DNA of 64,000 nucleotides from assembly GCF_000494755.1 (NCBI RefSeq), contig NC_022657.1, positions 6,850,001-6,914,000 on the forward strand, given 5' to 3'. Each line of letters begins with the position of its first letter. Position 1 is the first letter of the stretch. Below are positions 8,399 through 16,701 of this stretch, in pieces. The notes beneath the pieces are model-generated. The model did no database searches. It had not been told where the DNA came from and saw nothing but the letters and a program-made list of their open reading frames with translations. The position numbers and the translations under genes are program-made. This stretch comes from Amorphoplanes friuliensis DSM 7358. Lineage in GTDB: Bacteria; Actinomycetota; Actinomycetes; Mycobacteriales; Micromonosporaceae.

Positions 8399-10510
8399 TT
8401 AAACCGTCCTGTCCAAGACGATGAGCGAGCGGTCCGGCACGAGGAGGGAGGATCCCGCCTCGACGACCGACGGGCGGTCGGGCGAGGGCTCGGCGGTCTC
8501 GATGACCTTTTCCCATTTCTCGCCGTACTCGGTGGGGGGCGTGTGGAACTCGATCGGCGCGTCGTGGGCGTTGAAGAAGAGCAGGAACGAGCTGTCGACG
8601 TGACGCTGGCCGTACTGGCCGCGTTCGCGGATGCCCTCACCGTTGACGAAGAGCGCCACGGCCCGGCCGAAGTCGTTGCCCCAGTCGTCACCGGCCATCG
8701 GCCGGCCGTCCGGGGTGAACCACTCCAGGTCGGGCAGCGGGTCGCCGCCGCCGCGGGCGGTGACCGGCAGACCGGTGAAGAACCGGCGCCGCTGGAACAC
8801 CTGGTGGCGGTGCCGGAACGCGGTCAGCTTGCGGGTGAACTCCAGCAGCGTCTCGTCGGCGTTCTCCCAGTCGATCCAGCTGATCTCGTTGTCCTGGCAG
8901 TACGCGTTGTTGTTGCCCGACTGGGTGCGCCCGAGCTCGTCGCCGTGCGAGATCATCGGCACGCCCTGGCTGAGCATCAGCGTGGCCAGGTAGTTGCGCC
9001 GCTGCTTGGCCCGCAGCTGCAGCACCTGCTTGTCGTCGGTCGGGCCCTCGACGCCACTGTTCCAGGACCGGTTGTGGCTCTCGCCGTCGCGGTTCTCCTC
9101 GCCGTTGGCCTCGTTGTGCTTGTCGTTGTACGAGACCAGGTCGTTGAGGGTGAAACCGTCGTGCGCGGTGACGAAGTTGATCGAGTGGAAGGGCTTGCGG
9201 CCGTCGTCCTGGTAGAGGTCGGCGGACCCGGTGATCCGGCTCGCGAACTCGGCCAGCGTCGCGGGCTCGCCCCGCCAGAAGTCGCGGACCGTGTCGCGGT
9301 ACTTGCCGTTCCACTCGGTCCAGTTCGGCGGGAAGTTGCCGACCTGGTAACCGCCCGGGCCGACGTCCCACGGCTCGGCGATCAGCTTGACCTGGCCGAC
9401 GACCGGGTCCTGCTGCACGACCTCGAAGAACGTGGACAGCCGGTCGACGTCGTAGAACTCGCGGGCCAGCGTGGACGCCAGGTCGAAGCGGAAACCGTCG
9501 ACGTGCATCTCGGTCACCCAGTACCGCAGCGAATCCATGATCAGCTGGAGGCTCTGGGGGCTGCGCACGTTGAGGCTGTTACCCGTACCGGTGTAGTCCA
9601 TGTAGAAGTTGGGCTGGTCGTCCACCAGACGGTAATAGGTCCGGTTGTCGATGCCCTTGAGGCTCATCGTCGGGCCGAGGTGGTTGCCCTCCGCCGTGTG
9701 GTTGTAGACGACGTCGAGGATGACCTCCATGCCGGCCGCGTGCAGCGCCTTGACCATGCCCCGGAACTCCTGGGTCTGCTGGCCGAGCGACCCCATCGCG
9801 GAATACCCGTGGTACGGCGCGAAGAAGCCGAGCGTGTTGTAACCCCAGTAGTTGCGCAGGCCCAGGTCGGCCAGGCGGTTGTCGTGCACGAACTGGTGCA
9901 CCGGCATCAGCTCCACCGCGGTCACACCGAGCTTCTTGAAGTGCTCGATGATCGCCGGGTGGCCGATCGCGGCGTACGTCCCGCGCAGGTCCCGCGGCAC
10001 CTCGGGGTGCCGCTCGGTGAGCCCCTTGACGTGCGTCTCGTAGATCACCGAGTGGTGGTACGGGATGTCGGGCCGCCGGTCGTTGCCCCAGTCGAAGTAC
10101 GGGTTGACCACGACACCCTTGGCCATGTGCGGCGCCGAGTCGAGATCCGACATCTCGTCCGGGTTGTCGAAGTCGTACGCGTACAGCGACGGGTGCCACG
10201 CGATGTCGGCGTCCACGGCTCGCGCGTACGGGTCCAGGAGCAGTTTGTGGGGATTGCACCGCAGCCCGCGCGACGGGTCGTACGGGCCGTACACCCGGTA
10301 GCCGTACCGCTGGCCGGGCTCGACACCCGGCAGGTAGGCGTGCCAGACGAAGGCGTCCTGTTCGTGCAGCTGGACCTTCCGCTCGTTGCCCGACGGATCG
10401 AACAGGCACAGCTCGACCGCTTCGGCGACCTCCGAGAAGATCGCGAAGTTCGTGCCCGTCCCGTCGTACGTCGCGCCCAGTGGATACCGGTGACCCGGCC
10501 ACACCTGCAT
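8399..10510 (-). CDS. glgX: Glycogen debranching enzyme GlgX/TreX (isoamylase type)
   Basis: This 703-residue GH13 debranching enzyme cuts alpha-1,6 branches of glycogen and supplies linear maltodextrins to TreY. It contains the N-terminal CBM48-like domain (GATYDGTGTNFAIFSEVA), then VVYNHTAEGNHLGPT, the nucleophile motif GFRFDLAST, IAEPWDVGPGGYQVGNFP with the catalytic Glu, and FVTAHDGFTLNDLVSYN. The chosen ATG opens MQVWPGHRYPLG and has GGGAG six bases upstream; a longer open frame extends further but lacks family sequence. It is the first gene of the glgX-treY-treZ operon. GlgX and TreX are the same family; the operon context favours the trehalose role. Confidence 0.95.
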   Translation of the reverse strand: MQVWPGHRYPLGATYDGTGTNFAIFSEVAEAVELCLFDPSGNERKVQLHEQDAFVWHAYLPGVEPGQRYGYRVYGPYDPSRGLRCNPHKLLLDPYARAVDADIAWHPSLYAYDFDNPDEMSDLDSAPHMAKGVVVNPYFDWGNDRRPDIPYHHSVIYETHVKGLTERHPEVPRDLRGTYAAIGHPAIIEHFKKLGVTAVELMPVHQFVHDNRLADLGLRNYWGYNTLGFFAPYHGYSAMGSLGQQTQEFRGMVKALHAAGMEVILDVVYNHTAEGNHLGPTMSLKGIDNRTYYRLVDDQPNFYMDYTGTGNSLNVRSPQSLQLIMDSLRYWVTEMHVDGFRFDLASTLAREFYDVDRLSTFFEVVQQDPVVGQVKLIAEPWDVGPGGYQVGNFPPNWTEWNGKYRDTVRDFWRGEPATLAEFASRITGSADLYQDDGRKPFHSINFVTAHDGFTLNDLVSYNDKHNEANGEENRDGESHNRSWNSGVEGPTDDKQVLQLRAKQRRNYLATLMLSQGVPMISHGDELGRTQSGNNNAYCQDNEISWIDWENADETLLEFTRKLTAFRHRHQVFQRRRFFTGLPVTARGGGDPLPDLEWFTPDGRPMAGDDWGNDFGRAVALFVNGEGIRERGQYGQRHVDSSFLLFFNAHDAPIEFHTPPTEYGEKWEKVIETAEPSPDRPSVVEAGSSLLVPDRSLIVLDRTV

Positions 10511-10803
10511 GTGCTGCTCCCACCCTCGACCGTCGGTGCCCTGCGGTCGCGAGGGCCTCGCCGCGGGCGGGCCGACTTGTGCCCCGCCGCGGCGGTGCCC
10601 AATCCTGCGCGCCCGCATCCGCGGTCATTCTCACCGACGGGACGGGCGACGTCTCCGCGACTGTCCGGTTACCCGCCGATACTTCCGCTTACGCTGTGCG
10701 CGGAGTCACCACAACGGGGGGTTTCGCCGGGTTCGCTGGACAGGGTGATAGGGACAGACCCGCGACAGAGTGGCCATTCCGGGCCACCCCGCGCGGGCCT
10801 GTG

Positions 10804-11067
10804 TCAGCCGAGCAGTTCGTCGGCGAAGCACCACTTCCAGTTCTCGCCCGGCTCGTACGAGCGCATCACCGGGTGGCCGTCGGTCTCGTAGTGCTGGGAC
10901 ATGTGCCGCCGCGGCGAGGAGTCACAACAGGCGACGTACCCGCAGCCGAGGCAGACGCGCAGGTGGACCCAGTCGTGATGGCCCTCGGCGACACACTCGG
11001 GGCAACCGCCGTCGTACGGCGCTAGCGGTTCCGGTTCACCGGCTTCCTTGAGGTGCTGGCAGGTCAA
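10804..11067 (-). CDS. UBP-type zinc-finger protein
   Basis: The protein is 87 residues and consists almost entirely of one ZnF-UBP domain. The domain is marked by CPEC near residues 22-25, VCLGCGYVACCDSS, RHMSQHYETDGHPV and the closing EPGENWKWCF. In eukaryotes this fold binds the ubiquitin C-terminus; in bacteria its partner is unknown. Its ATG overlaps the stop of the antiporter gene upstream (ATGA), so the two proteins should be made together. In some actinobacteria this domain is attached to related antiporters, which supports a functional pairing. Confidence 0.9.
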   Translation of the reverse strand: MTCQHLKEAGEPEPLAPYDGGCPECVAEGHHDWVHLRVCLGCGYVACCDSSPRRHMSQHYETDGHPVMRSYEPGENWKWCFADELLG

Positions 11068-12638
11068 TCGTCACTCCGGTTCAGCTGGGACTCTTCGAGG
11101 TCGAGATCGCGCTGGGCGCGGTTGAGCACCTCTTCGGAGATGCGCCCCTCGTTGCGGGCGATCTTGAAGACGTGGCGCTCGGCCGTAATCATCTCCCGGC
11201 GGAGCCGACCGTACGCCGCCGACGGGGTCTCCGAGTCCTGATTACCAAGCCGTTCCCAGGCGGAGTTCGCCCGGCTGTCGGTCAGTGCCCGCAGCCGGTC
11301 GACCACCGATTGTGGCGCACCCTCGGCGTGGGTCTCGAGACTTTCGCGGGCGGCACGGCTGGCGGCGTGCTGCACACCCGCCTCGGCCAGCGCGTCCTCG
11401 GAGCTGGTGTCCTCCATGACACCGAGACGCCGGGCCAGCAGCGGCAGGGAGGTGCCCTGGATCAGCAGGGTCAGCACGATGATCGCGAAGGCCACGAAGA
11501 CGAACAGCTCACGCGGGTAGTCGGCGTTGGCCACGTCCTCGTTGAGCGGCAGTGTCAGCGCGGCGGCCAGGGTCACCACACCGCGCATGCCGGCCCAGGC
11601 GATGACCGTCGGCACGGTGACCGGCGGGCGTTCCTCCCGGGCCCGGACCTTCGGGATGAGCCGGGCCAGGTAGGTCGCCGGGTACATCCAGAGGAACCGG
11701 ACCACGACCAGCGTCAGGAAGACCGCCACGGTGACCGTGACGGTGGTCGCCAGGTCACGTTCGATCTTGCTGATCAGGTCGCGGATCTGCAGGCCCACCA
11801 GCAGGAAGACCACACCTTCGAGCAGGAACGTGACGAGCCGCCACACCGCGTCCATCTGCAGCCGCGAGGTCGCCGACAGCAGGTACGGGATCCGGTGCCC
11901 GAGGTAGAGCCCGGCCACCACGACCGCCACCACGCTGGACGTGTGCAGCTCCTCGGCGACGATCACCACGACGAACGGCGTGAGCAGCGACACCGCGTCG
12001 TCGAGCAGCGGGTCGACGATCTTCTTGTGCAGCCAGGCGGCGCCGATCGCGAAGCCGAAGCCGAGCAGCACGCCGCCGCCGGCCTTGAGCGCCACCTCAC
12101 CGGCGATCTCCCAGAAGCCGACGGCCGACCCGAGCAGCGCGCCGATCGAGATCCGGACCAGCACCAGCGCGGACGCGTCGTTGAGCAGGCTCTCGCCCTC
12201 GAGGATCGTGACCACCCGGCGGGGCAGGCCGATCCGGCGGGCGATCGCGGTGGCCGACACCGCGTCGGGTGGCGCCACCACCGCACCGAGGGCGACGCAG
12301 GCGGACAGGGGCACCTCGGGCAGCAACGCGTGCACGACAAATCCGACGACGAACGCAGTGAGCACCACGAGCCCGACGGCGAGCAGCAGGATCGGCCGCA
12401 GGGCACGGCGGAACGCGACCACGTTGGTCTGCAGGGCGGCGACGTACAGCAGCGGCGGCAGGATGCCGATCAGCACCAGTTCGGGCTTGACCTCGACCTC
12501 CGGCAGCCCCGGCATGAAGGACAGGCCGAGACCCGCCACCAGCAGGACCAGGGGTGCGATGAAGCCGAGCCGCCGGGCGAGCGCCGCGCCGAGCACGGAG
12601 ATCGCCACGAGCACGACCGTGTCGACGATGGGTTCCAT
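11064..12638 (-). CDS. CPA1-family Na+/H+ antiporter (NhaP-like)
   Basis: This is a 524-residue integral membrane antiporter, with about twelve hydrophobic helices spanning residues 1-400 and a charged cytosolic tail of about 120 residues. The ion-site Asn-Asp signature is present in EGESLLNDASALVL, and TVIAWAGMRGVVTLA matches the second conserved CPA1 helix. It likely exchanges Na+ or K+ for protons. There is no Shine-Dalgarno before the ATG, but TAAGCT ends about eight bases ahead of it, so the transcript may be leaderless. The 3' end is coupled by ATGA to the UBP zinc-finger gene. Confidence 0.92.
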   Translation of the reverse strand: MEPIVDTVVLVAISVLGAALARRLGFIAPLVLLVAGLGLSFMPGLPEVEVKPELVLIGILPPLLYVAALQTNVVAFRRALRPILLLAVGLVVLTAFVVGFVVHALLPEVPLSACVALGAVVAPPDAVSATAIARRIGLPRRVVTILEGESLLNDASALVLVRISIGALLGSAVGFWEIAGEVALKAGGGVLLGFGFAIGAAWLHKKIVDPLLDDAVSLLTPFVVVIVAEELHTSSVVAVVVAGLYLGHRIPYLLSATSRLQMDAVWRLVTFLLEGVVFLLVGLQIRDLISKIERDLATTVTVTVAVFLTLVVVRFLWMYPATYLARLIPKVRAREERPPVTVPTVIAWAGMRGVVTLAAALTLPLNEDVANADYPRELFVFVAFAIIVLTLLIQGTSLPLLARRLGVMEDTSSEDALAEAGVQHAASRAARESLETHAEGAPQSVVDRLRALTDSRANSAWERLGNQDSETPSAAYGRLRREMITAERHVFKIARNEGRISEEVLNRAQRDLDLEESQLNRSDD

Positions 12639-12780
12639 GCCCGGAAGCTTAGAGAGTGCTGAGCGCCGTGGCCTGTGGTGCCACCCACCCTGTCCGGCTC
12701 TGGGCCTGAGCGTCCGGCCCGGAAAGAATGAGCCGTTCTACTCACGCCGCGGACACCGGCATTGCTGAAGGCTGGCGCCC

Positions 12781-13791
12781 ATGACTTCGACCGTTCCCCG
12801 CGTGGGCATCACCCAGGTGGCCGCCTGCCTGCCCGAGCAGCAGGTGACGACCGCCGATCTGCAGCACCGCGTCGCCGTCGCCAGCCGCCTGCCGTTGCCG
12901 GCCGGGATGTTCGCCCAGGCCACCGGGATCGACACCCGCCGGGTCGCGGCCGACGACGAGTACGCCTCCGACCTCGCCATCGGCGCCGCGCGGCAGGTCC
13001 TCGACCGGGCCGGGCTGGACGCGCTCGACGTCGACCTGCTGCTCTTCGCCTCGGCGACACGGGACATGGTCGAGCCGGCCACCGCCCACGTCGTGCAGGC
13101 CGCGCTGGGCGGCCGCGCGCACGCGCTCGACGTGACAAATGCCTGCAACAGCTTCCTGAACGGCATCGACCTGGCCCGCTCGATGATCCTGGCCGGCCGC
13201 GCCCGCCGCGCCCTGGTCGTGACCGGCGAGACGCCGACCCGCTCGATGCGGCCGAAACTCGACGGCATGGCCCAGGCCCGCCAGGCCTTCGCCGGGTACA
13301 CCTTCGGTGACGCGGGCGCGGCGGTGCTGGTCGAGCCGGTGGCGACCGGCGGGATCGTGGACGTCGACGCCGAGACGCACTCACAGCACTGGCCGGCCGG
13401 TGGCATCTTCGGCGGCGGCTCACGGCACCCCCGCGGCGACGAGCACACCTACTTCACCGGCGACGGCCACAGGCTGCGCGGCGTCTTCGAGAAGATCGGC
13501 CTCGGCCTGGTCGAACGTGTCCACCACCGCACCGGCCTGACCTGGGACGACTACGCCCGCGTGCTGGTGCACCAGGTGACGATGCCCTACCTGCAGCGGT
13601 TCGTGGAGATCGCCGGGGTGCCCGTGGACAAGCTCGAGGTGACCGTGCCCGAGCTGGGCAACATGGCCAGCGCGACGCTCGGTGTCCAGCTGGCGCGGGT
13701 CCGGCCGCACCTGAGCCCCGGCGACAAGGTGCTGCTGCTGGGGCTCGGTGGTGGTGTCAGCCTGATGACCATGGTCTGGGAGGTGTCGTGA
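12781..13791 (+). CDS. KAS III-family (OleA/FabH-like) condensing enzyme
   Basis: This 336-residue thiolase-fold enzyme has a complete condensing triad: Cys122 in VTNACNSFLNG, His264 in LVHQVTMPYL and Asn294 in ELGNMASATL. The asparagine-rich active-site motif and LNGI after the cysteine look more like OleA-type acyl-CoA condensing enzymes than FabH, which usually has DxxAACxGF. It would perform a Claisen condensation of acyl-CoA or acyl-ACP. It opens a six-gene plus-strand operon and overlaps the next gene by 4 bases (GTGA). The weak AAGG ribosome site fits the ATG used. The OleA assignment is inferred from motif and neighbours. Confidence 0.85.
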   Translation: MTSTVPRVGITQVAACLPEQQVTTADLQHRVAVASRLPLPAGMFAQATGIDTRRVAADDEYASDLAIGAARQVLDRAGLDALDVDLLLFASATRDMVEPATAHVVQAALGGRAHALDVTNACNSFLNGIDLARSMILAGRARRALVVTGETPTRSMRPKLDGMAQARQAFAGYTFGDAGAAVLVEPVATGGIVDVDAETHSQHWPAGGIFGGGSRHPRGDEHTYFTGDGHRLRGVFEKIGLGLVERVHHRTGLTWDDYARVLVHQVTMPYLQRFVEIAGVPVDKLEVTVPELGNMASATLGVQLARVRPHLSPGDKVLLLGLGGGVSLMTMVWEVS

Positions 13792-14519
13792 CCGCGCTGT
13801 GGGTGATCGTCCCGGCGTACGACGAGGCCGGGCGGATCGGGCAGACACTCGAGGCGCTGGCGGCACAGACCGACACCGCGTTCGAGCTGCTGGTGGTGGA
13901 CAACGGGTCGACCGACGGCACCGCGGAGATCGCTCGCGCGTTCACCGCCCCGTTCCCGGTGCACGTGCTGACCGAGCCCGAGAAGGGCGTCGGCTGCGCG
14001 GTCGACACGGGCTTCCGGCACGCCATCGCGGCCGGGGCGACGATGCTCGCCCGTACCGACGCGGACTGCCTGCCGCGGCCGGGCTGGCTGGCCGCCGCGC
14101 GCGCCGGTCTCAGCGACGGCGCCGGGCTGATGTGCGGGCGGATCACCGCCCGGCGCGACGAGCACGGCCCGGTCGGGCGCGCGTTCTTCCGCCTGCTGGT
14201 GGGGCTGGCCGCGACGTTCGGCCGGCTCCGCCCGGCCCACCGCGAGCAGGGCTTCCTGGCCCCCTACCGGATGCACGCGGGCAACAACATGGCGATCACC
14301 GCCGAGCTCTACCAAGCCTGCGGCGGCATGCCCCGGCGGCCCTCACCCACCGACCGGACCTTCCTCAACCGGGTACGCCGGAGCACGTCCGCGATCCGCC
14401 ACAGCCGCACGATGGTCGTCGAGAACTCCACCCGGCGGCTGGCGGCGTACGGGGTCGTCGGCACGGCGAAGTGGTATCTCGACCGCGGCAGCGGCGCGCT
14501 CACGACGGACCCGCGCTGA
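13788..14519 (+). CDS. GT2-family glycosyltransferase (cluster copy 1)
   Basis: The protein is 243 residues and GT-A fold. WVIVPAYDEAGRIGQTL opens the nucleotide-sugar-binding half, LLVVDNGSTDGTAEIA follows, and RTDADCLPRPGW carries the DxD-type metal site (DAD) near residue 87. The C-terminal half has HAGNNMAITAELYQACGG. It has no membrane helix of note. It starts at GTG overlapping the condensing-enzyme stop and ends in TGATG with the ligase gene. A paralogue lies just downstream beyond the ligase. The acceptor is unknown; the context suggests a fatty or polyketide-like product of the cluster. Confidence 0.85.
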   Translation: MTALWVIVPAYDEAGRIGQTLEALAAQTDTAFELLVVDNGSTDGTAEIARAFTAPFPVHVLTEPEKGVGCAVDTGFRHAIAAGATMLARTDADCLPRPGWLAAARAGLSDGAGLMCGRITARRDEHGPVGRAFFRLLVGLAATFGRLRPAHREQGFLAPYRMHAGNNMAITAELYQACGGMPRRPSPTDRTFLNRVRRSTSAIRHSRTMVVENSTRRLAAYGVVGTAKWYLDRGSGALTTDPR

Positions 14520-15970
14520 TGCTCGACGAGCTCATCGCGGGCCTCCGTGACGACGACGACCGCCCCGCCGTCCTCGGCGCCCGGCGCACCGGCCAGACCG
14601 TGGTCCGGGCGACCCGGGGTGACCTGTCCCGCCTCACCGGGGGTTATGCGGCCGCACTCCACGCCCGGGGCCTGGTGCCCGGCGAGACCGTCGGCATCGC
14701 CGTACGCCCCGGGCCGCGGTCGCTGGCGGTGCTCCTGGCCGCGTACCACCTGGGTCTGCGGGTCGCCGTGCTGGACCCGACCGCCGGGCCGGACGTGCTC
14801 CTGGCCCGGCTCGGTGTGGCGAAGCCACGGCTGGTGCTGGCCGACGCGGCCGCCCAGGCGGTGGCCGGCTGGGCCGCTCCCCTGGCCCGCCGCGCCCAGC
14901 TGGCCCTGCCCGACCTCGCGGCCCTGGCCCCCACGGTGACGATCGGACGGCGGCTCCCCGGCACCGCACCCGGGCTCGCCCCGGCTCCGGGCCCGCGCCC
15001 GCCGGGACACGACGGCGACGGTGACGCGGTGATCGTCTTCACCTCCGGGACCACCAGCCGTCCCCGGGCCGTCGTGCACACCCGGGCGAGCGTCGCCGCG
15101 GGCATGCGCACGGTCGCCGAGCTGGTCCGTCCGGTGCCCGACCGGGCGGTGCTGGGCGGGACGTTCTTCGTGCTGGTCCCGTCGCTCACCAGGGGCGCGC
15201 CGGTCGCCCTGCCCGCCCGGCGTCCCCGGACCCTGGCCCGGCAGACGGCCCGGCTCGCCCCGCAGGCCACCTATCTGACCCCGCCACAACTGCGCTCGGC
15301 GCTGGCGGCCTCGACACCGTTCACCGGCCGGGTCTACAGCGGATCCGCGCCGGTCAGCGCCGGTCTGCTCGCCGCGGTCCGGGCGGCCGGCGCCGACGAG
15401 GCGTGGGGCGTCTACGCGCTCACCGAGGTCTTCCCCGCCGCGGTCGTCGAGGGCACGGCCAAGGCCGCCTTCGACGGCGAGGGCGACCTGGTCGGGGAGC
15501 TGCTGCCGGGCCTGCGCGCCCGCGTCGACGAGACCGGTCAGCTGCTGCTCGCGGGCCCGAACGCCGCCGACCGCTACCTCGGCGAGGAGCCGATGGAGTG
15601 GGTGGCGACCGGCGACATCGGCCGGGTCGACGGGTCCACGGTGGTGCTCGGCGGCCGGTGCAAGGACATGATCCTGCGCGGCGCCGAGAACATCTATCCC
15701 GGCCTGTACGAGCCGGCCCTGCACGTCTCCGGTGTCGAGCTGGCCGTGATCGTGGGCGTGCCCGCCGGTGACGGCGACGAGCGGGTCGTCGCCGTGGTGC
15801 AGCCCGCCTCGGGAGTGTCACCGGAGGCCGTCCACGCCGCGCTGCGCGAGCCCCTGGACCGCATGGGCTCCGCGCGGCCGGACGCCGTGCTCCTGGCCGA
15901 CGTCCCGCTGGCCGGCCGGTCCCGCAAACCCGACCGGGCGGCCGCGTCACGACTGGCAGCAAGCGCATGA
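14519..15970 (+). CDS. Acyl-AMP-forming ligase (OleC-like ANL superfamily)
   Basis: The protein is 483 residues. The ANL phosphate loop is VIVFTSGTTSRPRAVV, followed by the aromatic/adenine region WGVYALTEVFPAA, the ribose-binding GDIGRVDG, the hinge GGRCKDMILRGAENIYP and the terminal catalytic lysine in GRSRKPDR. It activates a carboxylate as acyl-AMP. Within this KAS III/reductase cluster the closest biochemical model is OleC, the beta-lactone synthetase, although a simple acyl-CoA or acyl-ACP ligase is possible. The ATG shares one base with the preceding stop (TGATG), and its own stop overlaps the next start (ATGA). Confidence 0.85.
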   Translation: MLDELIAGLRDDDDRPAVLGARRTGQTVVRATRGDLSRLTGGYAAALHARGLVPGETVGIAVRPGPRSLAVLLAAYHLGLRVAVLDPTAGPDVLLARLGVAKPRLVLADAAAQAVAGWAAPLARRAQLALPDLAALAPTVTIGRRLPGTAPGLAPAPGPRPPGHDGDGDAVIVFTSGTTSRPRAVVHTRASVAAGMRTVAELVRPVPDRAVLGGTFFVLVPSLTRGAPVALPARRPRTLARQTARLAPQATYLTPPQLRSALAASTPFTGRVYSGSAPVSAGLLAAVRAAGADEAWGVYALTEVFPAAVVEGTAKAAFDGEGDLVGELLPGLRARVDETGQLLLAGPNAADRYLGEEPMEWVATGDIGRVDGSTVVLGGRCKDMILRGAENIYPGLYEPALHVSGVELAVIVGVPAGDGDERVVAVVQPASGVSPEAVHAALREPLDRMGSARPDAVLLADVPLAGRSRKPDRAAASRLAASA

Positions 15971-16701
15971 GGGACCTCGCGGTGATCGTGCCCGCCTACA
16001 ACGAGGCCGTGCTCCTGCCCGGCGCCCTGGCCGCCCTGGCCGCCCAGACCGACCGCGACTTCACCCTGGTCGTCGTCGACAACGCGTCCACGGACGACAC
16101 TGCTGCACTCGCCGCCGCCTTCCCCGGCGACGTCGAGGTGATCCCGGAGCCCGCACCGGGCGCGGGCACCGCGGCGGACACGGGCTTCCGCCACGCGATC
16201 GCCGGAGGCGCGACCCGGCTGCTCCGCACCGACGCCGACTGCCTGCCCGCCCTCGACTGGGTGTCCACCGGCCGGGCCCTGCTCGACACCGCCGACCTGA
16301 TCTGCGGCCGCAGCGTCCCCCGCCACGACGAGCACCCCGGCCTGATCGAACGCCGGCTCTACCCCGCCGCGGTCCGCCTCGCCGCCCGCTTCGGCCGCCT
16401 GCAGCACCGCGGACCGGAATACCGCTGCCCGTTCGTCCTGGTCCACGGGCACAACCTGGCCATCACCGCGGCACTCTACGACCAGTGCGGCGGCACACCC
16501 CGCGAAGCCCTCGGCGACGGCTCCGAGGACGTGACCCTCCTCAACCGCGCCCGCCGCCACAGCGACCGGATAATCCGCGCCGAGAACCTCGTGGTCGAGT
16601 CGAGCCTGCGCCGCCTGCGCGCCTGGGGCTCCCGCCGGACCCTGCTGTGGAGCTGGGACCGCCGCTACCGCCCGGCGCCCGACGCGGTGCACGTCCGGTG
16701 A
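15967..16701 (+). CDS. GT2-family glycosyltransferase (cluster copy 2)
   Basis: The protein is 244 residues and clearly paralogous to the glycosyltransferase on the other side of the ligase gene. Shared blocks include VIVPAYNEA, VVVDNASTDDTAALA, FRHAIAGGAT, RTDADCLPALDW and HNLAITAALYDQCGG. It keeps the DAD metal motif. It is coupled on both sides, ATGA with the ligase and GTGA with the P450 gene. Two similar transferases in one operon suggest addition of two sugars, or transfer to two sites, of one product. The substrate is not deducible from the sequence. Confidence 0.85.
   Translation: MRDLAVIVPAYNEAVLLPGALAALAAQTDRDFTLVVVDNASTDDTAALAAAFPGDVEVIPEPAPGAGTAADTGFRHAIAGGATRLLRTDADCLPALDWVSTGRALLDTADLICGRSVPRHDEHPGLIERRLYPAAVRLAARFGRLQHRGPEYRCPFVLVHGHNLAITAALYDQCGGTPREALGDGSEDVTLLNRARRHSDRIIRAENLVVESSLRRLRAWGSRRTLLWSWDRRYRPAPDAVHVR

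Noticed and set aside
10511..10803. Gene or structured RNA between glgX and the UBP finger gene
   Set aside because: No frame with family character, no convincing hairpin or tRNA-like fold; taken as the glgX promoter region.
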